Positions 8,766 through 17,222 of a stretch of DNA of 64,000 nucleotides are shown here, one piece after another. A program made the position numbers and the translations under genes. The notes under the pieces were generated by a model. It saw nothing but the letters and a program-made list of their open reading frames with translations, searched no databases and was not told where the DNA came from. Each line of letters opens with the position of its first letter. Positions within the stretch are counted from its first letter, which is position 1. The stretch is from Ktedonobacter sp. SOSP1-85 (GTDB lineage Bacteria; Chloroflexota; Ktedonobacteria; Ktedonobacterales; Ktedonobacteraceae): contig NZ_BNJI01000002.1 in the NCBI RefSeq assembly GCF_016587415.1, positions 1,302,001-1,366,000 on the forward strand. The letters are read 5' to 3'.

Positions 8766-9044
8766 TCAGAGCAAAGTAGCTGATATATTGTTGCTCGTAT
8801 TGGTAAATTGGTTGGAAATTCGGACAAAGAGCGATCGACCCAGCATTTGCGTCTCAACGTTCAGCCAATTTACTAGAACACCGGTCGAGAAATCACGCAA
8901 TCTCCTGAAGCTCAACGCTTCCTCTCGCTGCTCCATCTGATCCCAACTCCGATCAAGCGCTGCCTTCAGGCTCGGCGCGCAGACCATTTCGGCACCCGCC
9001 TCTTTCCCTACCTTGACCAGTTCCTGCCCTTGCTGCTGAGCCAC
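8766..9044 (-). pseudogene. fragment of unknown gene, cut by two small elements
   Basis: A short helical stretch (QGQELVKVGKEAG, LKAALDRSWDQMEQREEAL) reads from the edge of the MITE at 9045 and is broken at about 8875 by a 75-bp GGTAAAT-ended element. It resembles the inside of a transposase-like or coiled-coil protein, but I cannot name the family. Confidence 0.3.
8801..8875. mobile_element. 75-bp mini-element with TGGTAAATTGG / CCAATTTACTA ends
   Basis: The left end TGGTAAATTGGTTG and right end CAGCCAATTTACTA are the same outer termini used by the iteron elements, but the interior lacks iterons. It may be an internal deletion derivative. The flanking pentamers (CGTAT and GAACA) do not match. 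Confidence 0.5.
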
Positions 9045-9321
9045 TGGCCTATCGGTGTATTTTTGACGAAAAAGTACGACGTACCAGATAACTGAGGCTG
9101 AGCTTGCTTTTATTGTATTTTTCTACACGAAAAAAGATGGTGTTCTTCCTCCGAGCAAGTCCGTTTCAAGAGCACGGTCTCAAACCACGCTCTGGTCTAT
9201 GATCATCCTCAATGAACGGGTGATCGCTCTCTCCAACCACCTCTCAAGCCTCTTCATTTGAAACACATCCGTAGTTATCTGGTACGTCGTACTTTTTCGT
9301 TAAAAATACACTGATAGGCCA
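9045..9321. mobile_element. 277-bp MITE with TGGCCTATCGGTG ends
   Basis: About 50-bp imperfect inverted ends: TGGCCTATCGGTG followed by a GACGAAAAAGTACGACG word and CAGATAACT on the left, and the reverse complement on the right. Non-coding. Another copy of the same end at 17191 was split by an IS insertion. Confidence 0.8.
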
Positions 9322-9412
9322 AATGGTAAGAGCGTAACTGCTTAATGCCATTTACCATCGACTGTCAGTTCCACGACTGGCATTGGAAAGGCTGGAGAGA
9401 CAAGTTTTGAAT

Positions 9413-9889
9413 ATGCATAAATCTACCTTTGAGATTACCATGGCAACGATAGAACATGTAGCACTCATTGCACCGCTCTTCGACGCATATCGCCAGTTCT
9501 ATCAGCAAGCAACAGACATAGTAGCCGCGCAAAACTTCCTTACCGCGCGACTGCAGGAAAACAGTTCAGTGATCTTCCTCGCTCTGTCACTCAAAAGTGA
9601 CGAAAATGGAGTACGGCAGGCGTATGGATTTACGCAGCTATACCCCTCCTTCTCCTCGGTCTCACTGAAACCTCTGTGGATATTAAACGATCTTTTTGTC
9701 ATACAGGGAGCAAGACGTTCTGGTGTTGGCAAGGCCCTCTTAGATCGTGCAAGAGAATTTGCCGTAGAAACCCAGGCCAGAGGCTTAACCTTAAAAACTG
9801 CCGTCAATAATAGCGATGCACAAACGCTCTACGAGGTCGCAGGGTGGCAGAAAGACAGACAGTTCTATTCATATAATCTGTATTTATAG
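9413..9889 (+). CDS. GNAT-family N-acetyltransferase
   Basis: 158 aa with the GNAT motifs: MATIEHVALIAPLFDAYRQFY (helices 1-2), LNDLFVIQGARRSGVGKALL (strand 4 plus the acetyl-CoA pyrophosphate loop RxxGVGKAL) and NNSDAQTLYEVAGWQ (motif B). Single-domain enzyme, probably acetylating a small amine; the substrate cannot be told. The ATG at 9413 fits the domain start; GGAGAG lies 17 nt upstream, so translation initiation looks weak. Confidence 0.85.
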   Translation: MHKSTFEITMATIEHVALIAPLFDAYRQFYQQATDIVAAQNFLTARLQENSSVIFLALSLKSDENGVRQAYGFTQLYPSFSSVSLKPLWILNDLFVIQGARRSGVGKALLDRAREFAVETQARGLTLKTAVNNSDAQTLYEVAGWQKDRQFYSYNLYL

Positions 9890-10097
9890 CGAAGAAGTTG
9901 AGTTGAAACTAAATTCTGCTCTTTTGTTCTCCATGAAAGATCAGCATTTTTGGGGGTTGTAGACATACGCTCCTGTCTGTTCTTCTTATTGAAACGTTTT
10001 GAAGACCTCGCTTGCTCGTAAATGGCCCCCTTATTATAGCTATGAATGGCTCTTTTAACAGTTCCATTGTCGTGGTATACTGCTGCCATCGAGATGG

Positions 10098-10500
10098 TAG
10101 TAAGTGCGACGAGTTGACAGATTTTAGGGCGAAGAGTGATCAATCGGCGCGAAGAGTGATCAGCTCATCTCTTGCTGATGAGCAACATGGCTCTACAAGC
10201 AGATTTACCACTTTCAATAGTGTAAATTCATGAGCAAAAATTGCTTGGATTGTGAGCTTCTGCTGCCCTGTTCCGGCCTTTTTTGGGCTGAAGCAGGCGC
10301 GTCTCGCTGGGGTTTATGCTACTATAGCCCACTCATAACAGGCAAAAACAGGAAAATTCGCACGCGAATTGACAGAAACGATTGAGAACGATCCGCATCT
10401 CAAGCGGCTTCCCTCGTCGCCAATAGTTGAGCTGATCACTCTTCGCGCCGATTGATCACTCTTCGCCCTAAAATCTGATCACTCGTCACCTTATTTACCA
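10098..10500. mobile_element. 403-bp iteron element, family B
   Basis: The left unit reads TAGTAAGTGCGACGAG, then GATTTTAGG, GCGAAGAGTGATCA, ATCGGC, GCGAAGAGTGATCA. The right unit is its inverse and ends TTATTTACCA. The inside is non-coding, apart from a short frame with the same C-terminal 40 residues as the AraC tail at 22190. Nearly identical to 22190-22592 apart from the right end. The flanks GATGG and AGCCT do not match, so it may be a recombination product. Confidence 0.8.
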
Positions 10501-10581
10501 AGCCTTGCTTAAGGAAAACAGGCGCTGAAAAAACCTGAGATCCTTTTACTTCCTAACAAAAATTCATTGATGGAGACCCCT

Positions 10582-11157
10582 ATGCTCGATTTTAGTGCAG
10601 TGACAAGCGGCTCTCAGACCCTGGCAGACATAGCCGCTGGTCTGACAAAGACCGATCTTTATCAGCTTACCGATGAAACGATCAATGTAATGCAAGAGAT
10701 CATTACTGATACAGTTGATGCGGACGTGACATTCGTGCCGCTAGATCCCCAGGCGAACGATACCTTTGGGAATTCTGAAGAGGCCGCCCTGGCGTGGACC
10801 CTGGGCCACGTGGTGGTTCACGCCACCGCTTCATCCGAAGAGGCCGCCGCCCTGGCTCTCGTGCTGGCCCGTGGTCTGCAGGTTGAGGGTCGTTCGCGCT
10901 ACGAGACTCCCTGGGAGAGCGTGACAAGTATCGCTCAGGTGCGCCAGCGTCTTGAGGAGAGCCGTCGTATGCGTAAAGCTATGCTCGACGCGTGGCCTGA
11001 CGAGCCTCACCTGGATACTATAATGACATATTCATTCTTCCCGCAAGCTGGCGAACTCAATGCCATTGGCCGCTTTATCCTGGGTTTATACCACGATGCA
11101 TCTCATCTGGATCAAATGCGTGAAATAGTGCACCAGGCAAGCGCGCCTCGTGTGTGA
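10582..11157 (+). CDS. DinB-like four-helix-bundle protein
   Basis: The 191-aa protein has helical composition throughout, an internal LAWTLGHVVVHATASSEEAA segment and a C-terminal FILGLYHDASHLDQM, giving the spaced His residues of the DinB superfamily. The ATG at 10582 is preceded by GATGGAGACCCC; the ATG at 10570 is an alternative. It follows directly after an iteron element. Function unknown; a third DinB-like gene in the first 11 kb. Confidence 0.7.
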   Translation: MLDFSAVTSGSQTLADIAAGLTKTDLYQLTDETINVMQEIITDTVDADVTFVPLDPQANDTFGNSEEAALAWTLGHVVVHATASSEEAAALALVLARGLQVEGRSRYETPWESVTSIAQVRQRLEESRRMRKAMLDAWPDEPHLDTIMTYSFFPQAGELNAIGRFILGLYHDASHLDQMREIVHQASAPRV

Positions 11158-11241
11158 CATTGTTGTGATGGGGCGGCTAAAGTCGCTCCATAGCTCTGCA
11201 AAAATGCTAACGCCAAAACAAAAGTACAGGCTAGCAGCAAG

Positions 11242-11280
11242 AAAACCATCCGCGTGGCTTTCACTACACGGATGGTTTTT
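11242..11280 (+). terminator. rho-independent-type hairpin
   Basis: AAAACCATCCG pairs with CGGATGGTTTTT around a 16-nt loop, 85 nt after the DinB-like stop codon, with a run of Ts at its 3' side. Confidence 0.7.
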
Positions 11281-11299
11281 CAGGTTCAACACCCTATTT

Positions 11300-12240
11300 G
11301 ACTGACGTTTCTCAGAATACTTTTCGTTTTTCTCTCAGAATACTTTTCTAGAAGATCTCTTCAGATGGCCTAAGAAGCGATATCATTGATGAACTGTGGT
11401 GTTTCTTTTTCTCACATAACTTTTCCATGTTGTGTTTGGCATGTTGTTCTCAGCAAACGACGCCGTATGACCGTTTTTTCTCGCATACATTTTCGTTCCT
11501 GCGGAGAATAAACCCACTGATACAAGGATTGAAACGTTTGCCTCTACTTGTACGGATAGGTAGGGACTTACGTCCTTTCCCCCCGTCCAAACGCAGCAGG
11601 CGAGTTTCCCCGCACTGCGCTTTCCAGTACTCGACATGACCTATTCGGCCCTTGCGTATGAGGTGGTGGATTTGGGTTGCCCCCGTGAAGAGCACCAGTT
11701 TGAGCACAGCACAACCTGTTGCATGGCATCCCCCACTCTGCTGGAGAACATGATGCCACTACTCCAACCGTCATCTGCTTTCCTCACTGCATCCATTCTT
11801 CCTCTCGTCAAGCGTCTTTCCCTGGCGGACCTTCACCATGTCCTCGCCATTACAGCGTGGCGTTCGGTTACTATGCCGCCTCCGCCCTCTCTGCCGCACG
11901 CTAGCATTCTCGCGTCTCTGTCGAGTAAAGCGGTTTGAGAGTTCCCCCATTCCAAGTAAAGAAGTTCTAGTGACCCTTAGCTCGCCTCCTATACGCCGGG
12001 CGGACTTCGGAGCAATTCCAGCCATAATTTACACATAGCCGGACAGCCGCCATCCCATTTTGGGTCGGGTGTGTCAGCCATTTCACCCGTCTTATCTAAC
12101 GACGCTTCGGACGAAGGTTTCTCTCGTCGGCATAGGTCACAGGGTTCGGTCTTGGGTCCTTTCGGCTAGGATCACAAGCTCCTTTGTCAGCGGGCTTCAC
12201 ACCTAAAGCCTTGCTGAGGCTTTACGCATGCCGCTCAACC
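11300..12240 (-). other. non-coding stretch with structured-RNA character (possible group II intron relic)
   Basis: No convincing protein frame occurs in 900 bp. Read on the minus strand, 12240-11600 contains many short self-complementary runs (GACGAGAGAAACC/CTTCGTC, GCCGAAAGG) and tRNA/intron-like AGUAACCGAA-type words, reminiscent of group II intron domain I. Domain V and a maturase frame were not found, so the assignment is speculative. A CATAATTTACACA word near 12030 suggests a GTAAAT-type junction. Confidence 0.25.
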
Positions 12241-12301
12241 CTTATGCCATTACTCAAGCATATCTCTTTTGAGAAACTCCTTTACCCGTGAAAGGGCGCA
12301 C

Positions 12302-12478
12302 GTAAATCCCATAATTAAACTGGCGGGAGCGGCATAATTATCCTGGTCAGTGGTGAGACATTGGTTGAGAGAGGAAGATAGCTCATTTCGCCTCTCAAGC
12401 GCGAAGAGCAGTAAGCAGAGAAAGCCGCACGCCACCAGAATAATTGTACTCCTCCGCCAGTTTAATTGTGGGATTTAC
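12302..12478. mobile_element. 177-bp GTAAATCCCA palindromic MITE
   Basis: The arms GTAAATCCCATAATTAAAC and its near-perfect inverse (GTTTAATTGTGGGATTTAC) extend to about 26 bp around a 125-bp centre. It belongs to the GTAAAT/ATTTAC-bounded palindrome class but has different arms from the others. Confidence 0.75.
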
Positions 12479-12532
12479 ACAACACTCATGAAAAAAGCGC
12501 TATGGGGCGAGACCGAAGGATCGCCCACTTCT

Positions 12533-13237
12533 CTAGCCGTAATACTCTGGCAACTTTTTCAATGCCTTCCACCCATCGCTATCATGTCCACAAACGACCA
12601 ATGTCACCTTCTCCCGTTCTGCCAAGTCTATCAGCTTTCGTGTGCTCGCAATGGTCCCATCCCTATCCATATCCATTGGCCCTGTCTCCCGATCTACACG
12701 CCAGAACTCTTTTCTCGTGACAGCATCGATTGCTAACAACACTGCACCTGTCTGTGGTAAATGGATCAGGACTGACTGATGACCCGGCACGTGACCGCTC
12801 GTATCAACTACATGCAATCCTGGAAACAATTCAACATCTCCATCAATCAGACGGTATTTTCTCCCAGGAAGATCCCAATGAATCCGACTAAGAGCGAAAC
12901 GCTCTAGCCCATGAAGAGCCGCCTCATGGTGTTTTCGCTGCACCACAAACTCTGCATTGGTGAACTCGCTATGATAGCCTATATGGTCTCGATCATAATG
13001 GGTACAGACAATTGTATCAATGTCTTCAGGCTCTAGACCTATCTCGGCAAGTTGCTCAACCACATTCTTCCCCCAAATAGGAGGCTGACCATCAGATTCC
13101 TCATGACTGAAAGGCAAGCCACTATCGACGAGCACATTCTTTCCATCTTTTGTCTGCACAAGATAGCAGCCAACCGGCCAATCAGGATCAGGTACCACTA
13201 ATATGAAATACAAACGCTCTAGAGTTGAACCAGCCAT
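12533..13237 (-). CDS. metallo-beta-lactamase-fold hydrolase (lactonase-like)
   Basis: The 234-aa protein has the MBL layout: LVDSGLPF, then THYDRDHIG, VDTSGHVPGHQSVLI, AIDAVT and a final CGHDSDGW. The metal motif reads HxDxDH rather than HxHxDH, so the second His is replaced by Asp; such variants are known in parts of the AHL-lactonase-like group. It may hydrolyse a lactone or similar ester; quorum quenching is only a possibility. The gene lies between a palindromic MITE and an iteron end, so it looks like element cargo. Confidence 0.8.
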   Translation of the reverse strand: MAGSTLERLYFILVVPDPDWPVGCYLVQTKDGKNVLVDSGLPFSHEESDGQPPIWGKNVVEQLAEIGLEPEDIDTIVCTHYDRDHIGYHSEFTNAEFVVQRKHHEAALHGLERFALSRIHWDLPGRKYRLIDGDVELFPGLHVVDTSGHVPGHQSVLIHLPQTGAVLLAIDAVTRKEFWRVDRETGPMDMDRDGTIASTRKLIDLAEREKVTLVVCGHDSDGWKALKKLPEYYG

Positions 13238-13420
13238 TGTCGTGTTTTAGACCTTTCTTCGTGTTCCTATTTTGCATACTCATCTTTGGCGAAGGAGCGA
13301 TCCGCAATGCGAGAACAGATCGATGCCCGAGACCTCGGATAGCACCATGAGCCAGCCTCCAACAGGAGCGGGGGACGCGAGCAGATTGGGCGGCTCAATC
13401 AGTCGCGCGACAAAGAACAC

Positions 13421-13553
13421 AATTTACACCGTCCAGAAGAAGTATATCAGATAGGAAGCGGTTTTCCCGGACACATCTGCCCTAGTGCTCACTCGTCGCA
13501 CCGATTGCTCATCCGTCCCCCGAAAACTTGCTCACTCGTCGTGCTTATTACCA
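13421..13553 (-). repeat. iteron terminal unit, GACGAGTGAGCA family
   Basis: Reading outside-in (minus strand): TGGTAATAAGCAC, GACGAGTGAGCA, AGTTTTCGGGG, GACGGATGAGCA, ATCGGTGC, GACGAGTGAGCAC, then TCCGGGAAAACCGCTTCC, ATCTGATATACTTCTTC and GTGTAAATTGTG. It is the same scaffold as the other ends with a different repeat word. No partner end of this family was found in the window. Confidence 0.75.
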
Positions 13554-13718
13554 CTAGTTTTGCTTCACTCTCCACAGTATCACGCTGTTGTCTGTCTAAC
13601 TATCCAATGAAGGTAGGTACGCTCTTCTCTCTTGTGAGGAAAGTGCCGTTCCTTCTTGCAACGGTTATTGCACATATTTGTCAAGGTTCATTCGTCTAGG
13701 TTTGCTACCCCACCCCTC

Positions 13719-14936
13719 CTAGAGAAGGCGCACCCGAAACCAGGTTCGCTTCCCGACACGAAACACATCACCATCACACACTTCAACCACTTGTTCGGGC
13801 TGACGCAATACCTCATTGTTGCGCGAAACCCCTCCCTGCTCACACAGGCGTCGCAGTTCGCGGTTACTCTTTTGCCCAGCAAAGAGCTCTTTGAGCAACT
13901 CTAAAAGCGTTTGTGTGGCTTGCTCAAGTGTGATTTCAGGAATATCTTCGGGAGTCTGACGTGCTGAGAAGGTCTCTTGGAACCAGCGCAACTCTTGCTC
14001 AGCCACCGCCTCTCCATGATAGCGCTTGACGATCTCATAGGCGAGGCGAAGCTTGCATTGCATCGGTTCCTTCCCTACATGTCGGCGGATCTCATCTATA
14101 TCTTCTATGGGTAGATCAGTGTAGACCTCAAAGTAGGTCACGATCAAGGAATCGGGTAGCGTCATCGTGCGCCCAAACTTATCACGTGGACTATGTCCCA
14201 ATCCAATGTAGTTGCCCAGGCTCTTGCTCTGTTTGGCCTTGCCATCTATCCCTGGCGTAATCTTTGTCGTAATCACAACCTGAGGTGACTGACCGAGGTG
14301 CTCCTGGTAGAAGCGCCCCATCAGTTCATTGAACAGTTGATCGGAACCAATAATGGTCAGATCAGAGTCAAGCATAAAGGAGTCGTAGCCTTGCAACACC
14401 GGATACAGCAACTCATGCATATGTATTTCGAGCCCCTGCTTCATACGCATTTGAAACATGTCGCGAGCGACGAGGCGCGAATGGGTTACCATTGAGAGCA
14501 AGTGGAGGAGTTCTTGCACAGACATCGCCTGATACCACTCCGAGTTACGCCTGATCTCTAACAGATCTGGATCGTCAAAGCGCAGCACCATCCTGGCTTG
14601 CTTGATAAATTCCTGGGCGTTGGCTTCAATTTCTTCAGATGGGATAATGGGTCGTAACTTGTTACGCCCCGTTGGATCGCCGATAGTTGTTGTAAAATCC
14701 CCAAGAAGAAAGATCACTTTGTGTCCTAAATCCTGCATTTGGCGCATCATCCAGAGATTGACGGCATGACCCAGGTGCAGAAACGGAGCGGTTACATCGA
14801 CCCCATACTTGATGCGTAACTGGCGACCACTCCGAAGGAGACGCTGAAATTCCTCCAACGAGAACCACTCCTCGCTTGTTCGCTCAAAACTTGCCAGTAA
14901 CTCTTGTTCTGCATGTTCCGCCTCGTGTTGCAACAT
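13719..14936 (-). CDS. tyrS: tyrosyl-tRNA synthetase
   Basis: 405 aa, class I synthetase charging tRNA-Tyr in the cytoplasm. The HIGH-type motif reads HLGHAVN (near residue 54), the tyrosine/ATP pocket includes GDFTTTIGDPTGR and GSDQLFNELMGR, and KMSKS is KQSKSLGN (near 236). A C-terminal S4-like RNA-binding domain follows (FAGQKSNRELRRLCEQGGVS and VFRVGKRTWFRVRLL). ATG with GGAGAG 9-14 nt upstream. It has its own promoter and a leader with an attenuator hairpin. It sits inside the 25-kb element, so it may be a second, mobile copy. Confidence 0.95.
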   Translation of the reverse strand: MLQHEAEHAEQELLASFERTSEEWFSLEEFQRLLRSGRQLRIKYGVDVTAPFLHLGHAVNLWMMRQMQDLGHKVIFLLGDFTTTIGDPTGRNKLRPIIPSEEIEANAQEFIKQARMVLRFDDPDLLEIRRNSEWYQAMSVQELLHLLSMVTHSRLVARDMFQMRMKQGLEIHMHELLYPVLQGYDSFMLDSDLTIIGSDQLFNELMGRFYQEHLGQSPQVVITTKITPGIDGKAKQSKSLGNYIGLGHSPRDKFGRTMTLPDSLIVTYFEVYTDLPIEDIDEIRRHVGKEPMQCKLRLAYEIVKRYHGEAVAEQELRWFQETFSARQTPEDIPEITLEQATQTLLELLKELFAGQKSNRELRRLCEQGGVSRNNEVLRQPEQVVEVCDGDVFRVGKRTWFRVRLL

Positions 14937-14989
14937 ATTTTTACTCTCCTTTGTTCTCTTGCTTTGTAGACATCACCTGAGAAAAAAGC

Positions 14990-15019
14990 AATAAAAAAGC
15001 AGAGGTTGCTCACCTCTGC
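14990..15019 (-). terminator. attenuator hairpin in the tyrS leader
   Basis: On the minus strand GCAGAGGTGAG...CCTCTGC is followed by TTTTTTATTGC, a classical intrinsic terminator placed 54 nt before the tyrS ATG and about 130 nt after the promoter. Premature termination controlled by tRNA or translation is likely. The T-box consensus UGGNACCGCG was not found on this strand. Confidence 0.65.
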
Positions 15020-15155
15020 CCTTGGTTCTGGTACGCGGATCTTTGTTTTCTCTTATGTGAGGCACACAACAATTACCGCTCTCCCTCGCCAAAGGGCAGA
15101 TCGGTAATAATAGCTTTTCTGTTGGTGTATCAGGGTTGTCGTTTGCATAGACTTA

Positions 15156-15184
15156 AGTATAGTCGAAAGGGTCAAGAGCGTCAA
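15156..15184 (-). promoter_or_regulatory. sigma-70-type promoter of tyrS
   Basis: Minus-strand TTGACG (-35, 15179-15184), a 17-bp spacer and TATACT (-10, 15156-15161). Transcription would start near 15149, giving a leader of about 210 nt that contains the attenuator and an ATTACCG/CGGTAAT stem. Confidence 0.65.
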
Positions 15185-15218
15185 GAAAGAAACGACAAAT
15201 CGCATTCAGGCCGGATGG

Positions 15219-15410
15219 TCAATCTTCAATCACTTTCCAGATCTGTTCCTGCTCTACCCAACGTCGTTCTCCTTTTGGTGGTGGGGTTAAGCGCCTTTGA
15301 TGCGATGGGAAATGAGGCTGATCTTTGGGAGATTTGAGGGTACGGCGTGCGCCGCAAGCAGGACATTCGACACAGGTGCTGCCAGCTTCTTGAAATTGGG
15401 GTCCCGACAT
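15219..15410 (-). pseudogene. zinc-ribbon protein fragment cut by a palindromic element
   Basis: 63 codons with CVECPACGARR, a zinc-ribbon-like pair, and a basic C-terminal part. The apparent start codon lies inside the palindrome at 15400-15483, so the original N-terminus was lost on insertion. Confidence 0.4.
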
Positions 15411-15483
15411 ATTTTCCCCTCTAAATTCCTGTAAGAGTAGCCCTGCCCCTAACGGAATTTAGAGGGGAAAATATGTCGGGACC
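15400..15483. repeat. 84-bp palindromic element GGTCCCGACATATTTTCCCC
   Basis: About 31-bp perfect inverted arms (GGTCCCGACATATTTTCCCC...GGGGAAAATATGTCGGGACC) around a 23-nt centre. It interrupts the zinc-ribbon fragment. Confidence 0.8.
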
Positions 15484-15975
15484 GCACCTACACAAAGTGC
15501 ATAGTCGCCTTATCCTTCCTCGAAAAGGATAGCAGTTCGCCGCCCTTTTCAAGGAAGGACGAAGATCCTGGCGAAAATGTGCACTAGACCCTTGCCTATG
15601 ATTTGTACTTCGGCTCTAGAAAAGCAGGTCACCTGGTTCATGACGGCAGGGACACAGCAAGCAGGGAAGAAGGAGACCTGCGCCTGAGATGATGCAACCC
15701 TCTGCCACATGCTCGATCCTGGGAAGGAACTGGTGTGGCAGAGGGCTTTTCTTTGGGGAAGAAAACAGATATACTGGGGAAGGATACCTGAACTAACCAT
15801 CATTAGTTCAGGTATAGAGAACCCAGATTCGACCCCCCTCAACCAGGTCATGCGACGACAGGGAAACACAAAGATCGAGGCCAGGCAGAGGGGACCCAGA
15901 GGGCAGGGAGACATGACCGACCCATCTCCCACCTCTCACCCACGACACACCTATATATAGGAAGGGATTCACCCT
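15484..15975. other. non-coding leader region of the integrase, with two hairpins
   Basis: CCCTCTGCCACA/TGTGGCAGAGGG (15698-15745) followed by TTTT looks like a terminator. ATACCTGAACTAA/TTAGTTCAGGTAT (15784-15815) is a tight 13-bp stem that could be an operator or recombinase site. No protein frame is supported. Confidence 0.5.
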
Positions 15976-17088
15976 ATGCACACTCACCAGTCAGCGACCC
16001 ACCAGGATCACCACAGCGACAGAGCAGACACTGCGCACCTCCCCATCCTCCAGAGCCAGGCTCTCACAGGGGAACAGGTCTTTCAGTGCATTGTCACAGG
16101 ATGCCCACACCTGGTGCATCTGCCCGAGGATGGCATCCTGGTGGCCTGGCTGGATGCCAAGACCGGCAAATCACACAGTCGCAAGACCCATCTCGCCTAT
16201 CATAGTACGGCCCTCTCCTGCCGTGACGCGCTGCGCGCCCAGGGCTATGACCTCTTCATGGATCTCTCGGAGCGCGGGACCCGAGCGCACTGGCTCCTGA
16301 TTGTCCAGCGCTGGGCCGGGGAACGTGCCGCTACCTCGACCCGCGCCGGCGCACCCGCCAATAGCACCTATAACCAACGCCTGGCGATTCTCAGCAGCCT
16401 CTTTGTCTATGCCCATCGGCAGCAACTCTACCAGGGCGACAATCCCATTGAACTGCTGGAGCGGCGCAAAGTCTATGACTATGCCAGTGCCGAGGCCATC
16501 GAACCCCTCGACATGCGCAAGCTTCTGGCTGCTATTGACCGGACAACTATCAGTGGCCTGCGTGATTACGCCCTCCTGAGCCTGGCGCTGCATACCGGTC
16601 AACGGGTCCAGGTGCTCGCCGACATGCGGGTCGGCCATCTCACCCGCGCTGGCGCTGCGCTCCGCGTGACCTTCCCACGCGCCAAGGGCGGCAAACGCAG
16701 CACGCGGCAGCTCGGAGAAGAAACGAGTGCCGCGCTGATCACCTACCTGGAACAAGTTTATGGCACAGGATGGGCTGCCCAAGGTGAAGCTCCTGTGTGG
16801 ATGTCGCTCTCACGCAACCAGAGCCGCGGGCAGTCCCTCTCGCTCCAGGCCCTGGAACAAATCTGTGCGCGTCGCCTGGGAACCAGTAAATTCCACGTGA
16901 CCCGTCACACGGCTGCCAAGACCCTCGACCAGCTGGGAGTCAGCGCGAGCGAGATCCAGGAGTTCCTTGACCATGAGAGCCTAGCGACCACTGGGCGCTA
17001 CTTAAAAGTACTCAAGCGGGCGGAGCACAAGTATAGTCGCGACCTGGAACAAATCTTTGGCATCGAGGCACCCTCTTCATCATTCTAG
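15976..17088 (+). CDS. tyrosine recombinase (integrase), intact
   Basis: 370 aa. The N-terminal SAM-like core-binding domain (about 35-180) is followed by a catalytic domain with HTGQRVQVLADMR (Arg I), AKGGKRSTRQL (Lys), KFHVTRHTAAKTL (HxxR), FLDHESLATTGRYLK (His and nucleophile Tyr). All catalytic residues are present, so it could be active. The ATG follows AGGAAGGG. It could act on one of the hairpins upstream or on unrelated sites; a role in moving the iteron elements is not supported, because 5-bp duplications point to a DDE enzyme. Confidence 0.9.
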   Translation: MHTHQSATHQDHHSDRADTAHLPILQSQALTGEQVFQCIVTGCPHLVHLPEDGILVAWLDAKTGKSHSRKTHLAYHSTALSCRDALRAQGYDLFMDLSERGTRAHWLLIVQRWAGERAATSTRAGAPANSTYNQRLAILSSLFVYAHRQQLYQGDNPIELLERRKVYDYASAEAIEPLDMRKLLAAIDRTTISGLRDYALLSLALHTGQRVQVLADMRVGHLTRAGAALRVTFPRAKGGKRSTRQLGEETSAALITYLEQVYGTGWAAQGEAPVWMSLSRNQSRGQSLSLQALEQICARRLGTSKFHVTRHTAAKTLDQLGVSASEIQEFLDHESLATTGRYLKVLKRAEHKYSRDLEQIFGIEAPSSSF

Positions 17089-17111
17089 TAAATAGCGTGA
17101 ATGTTCGAGGC

Positions 17112-17190
17112 TTTTTGAGGTGAAACCTGGGAAATCGGCACGAAATAGAGAAATCGACGGCCCAACGTCCGGAGAAACCCCTTCCCATCT
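17112..17190 (+). repeat. truncated iteron terminal unit
   Basis: GTGAAACCTGGGAA, ATCGGC, ACGAAATAGAGAA, then ATCGACGG and CCGGAGAAACCCCTTCCCATCTGG: the middle and inner blocks of the scaffold, cut at the inner side by the MITE/IS at 17191. The outer end has decayed. Confidence 0.6.
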
Positions 17191-17222
17191 GGCCTGTCAG
17201 TGCCTTTCTGACGAAAAGATAC

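Noticed and set aside
10012..10233. 73-codon frame with a peptide shared with the AraC tail
   Set aside because: The shared peptide is simply the translation of the repeated iteron end; no independent coding evidence.
12533..13237. confident AHL lactonase assignment
   Set aside because: The fold is clear, but the substituted metal motif and absence of quorum-sensing context do not support a named substrate.
15000..15060. T-box riboswitch controlling tyrS
   Set aside because: A TGGTACGCGGATC word resembling the T-box lies on the plus strand, but tyrS is on the minus strand and the leader shows no T-box in the right orientation. Only the attenuator hairpin is supported.
15784..15850. tRNA gene or tRNA-derived attachment site before the integrase
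   Set aside because: A T-loop-like AGATTCGACCCCC is present but no acceptor or anticodon stem can be drawn.
15976..17088. integrase as the enzyme moving the iteron elements
   Set aside because: 5-bp target duplications and multi-site inverted ends indicate DDE-type transposition, not tyrosine recombination.
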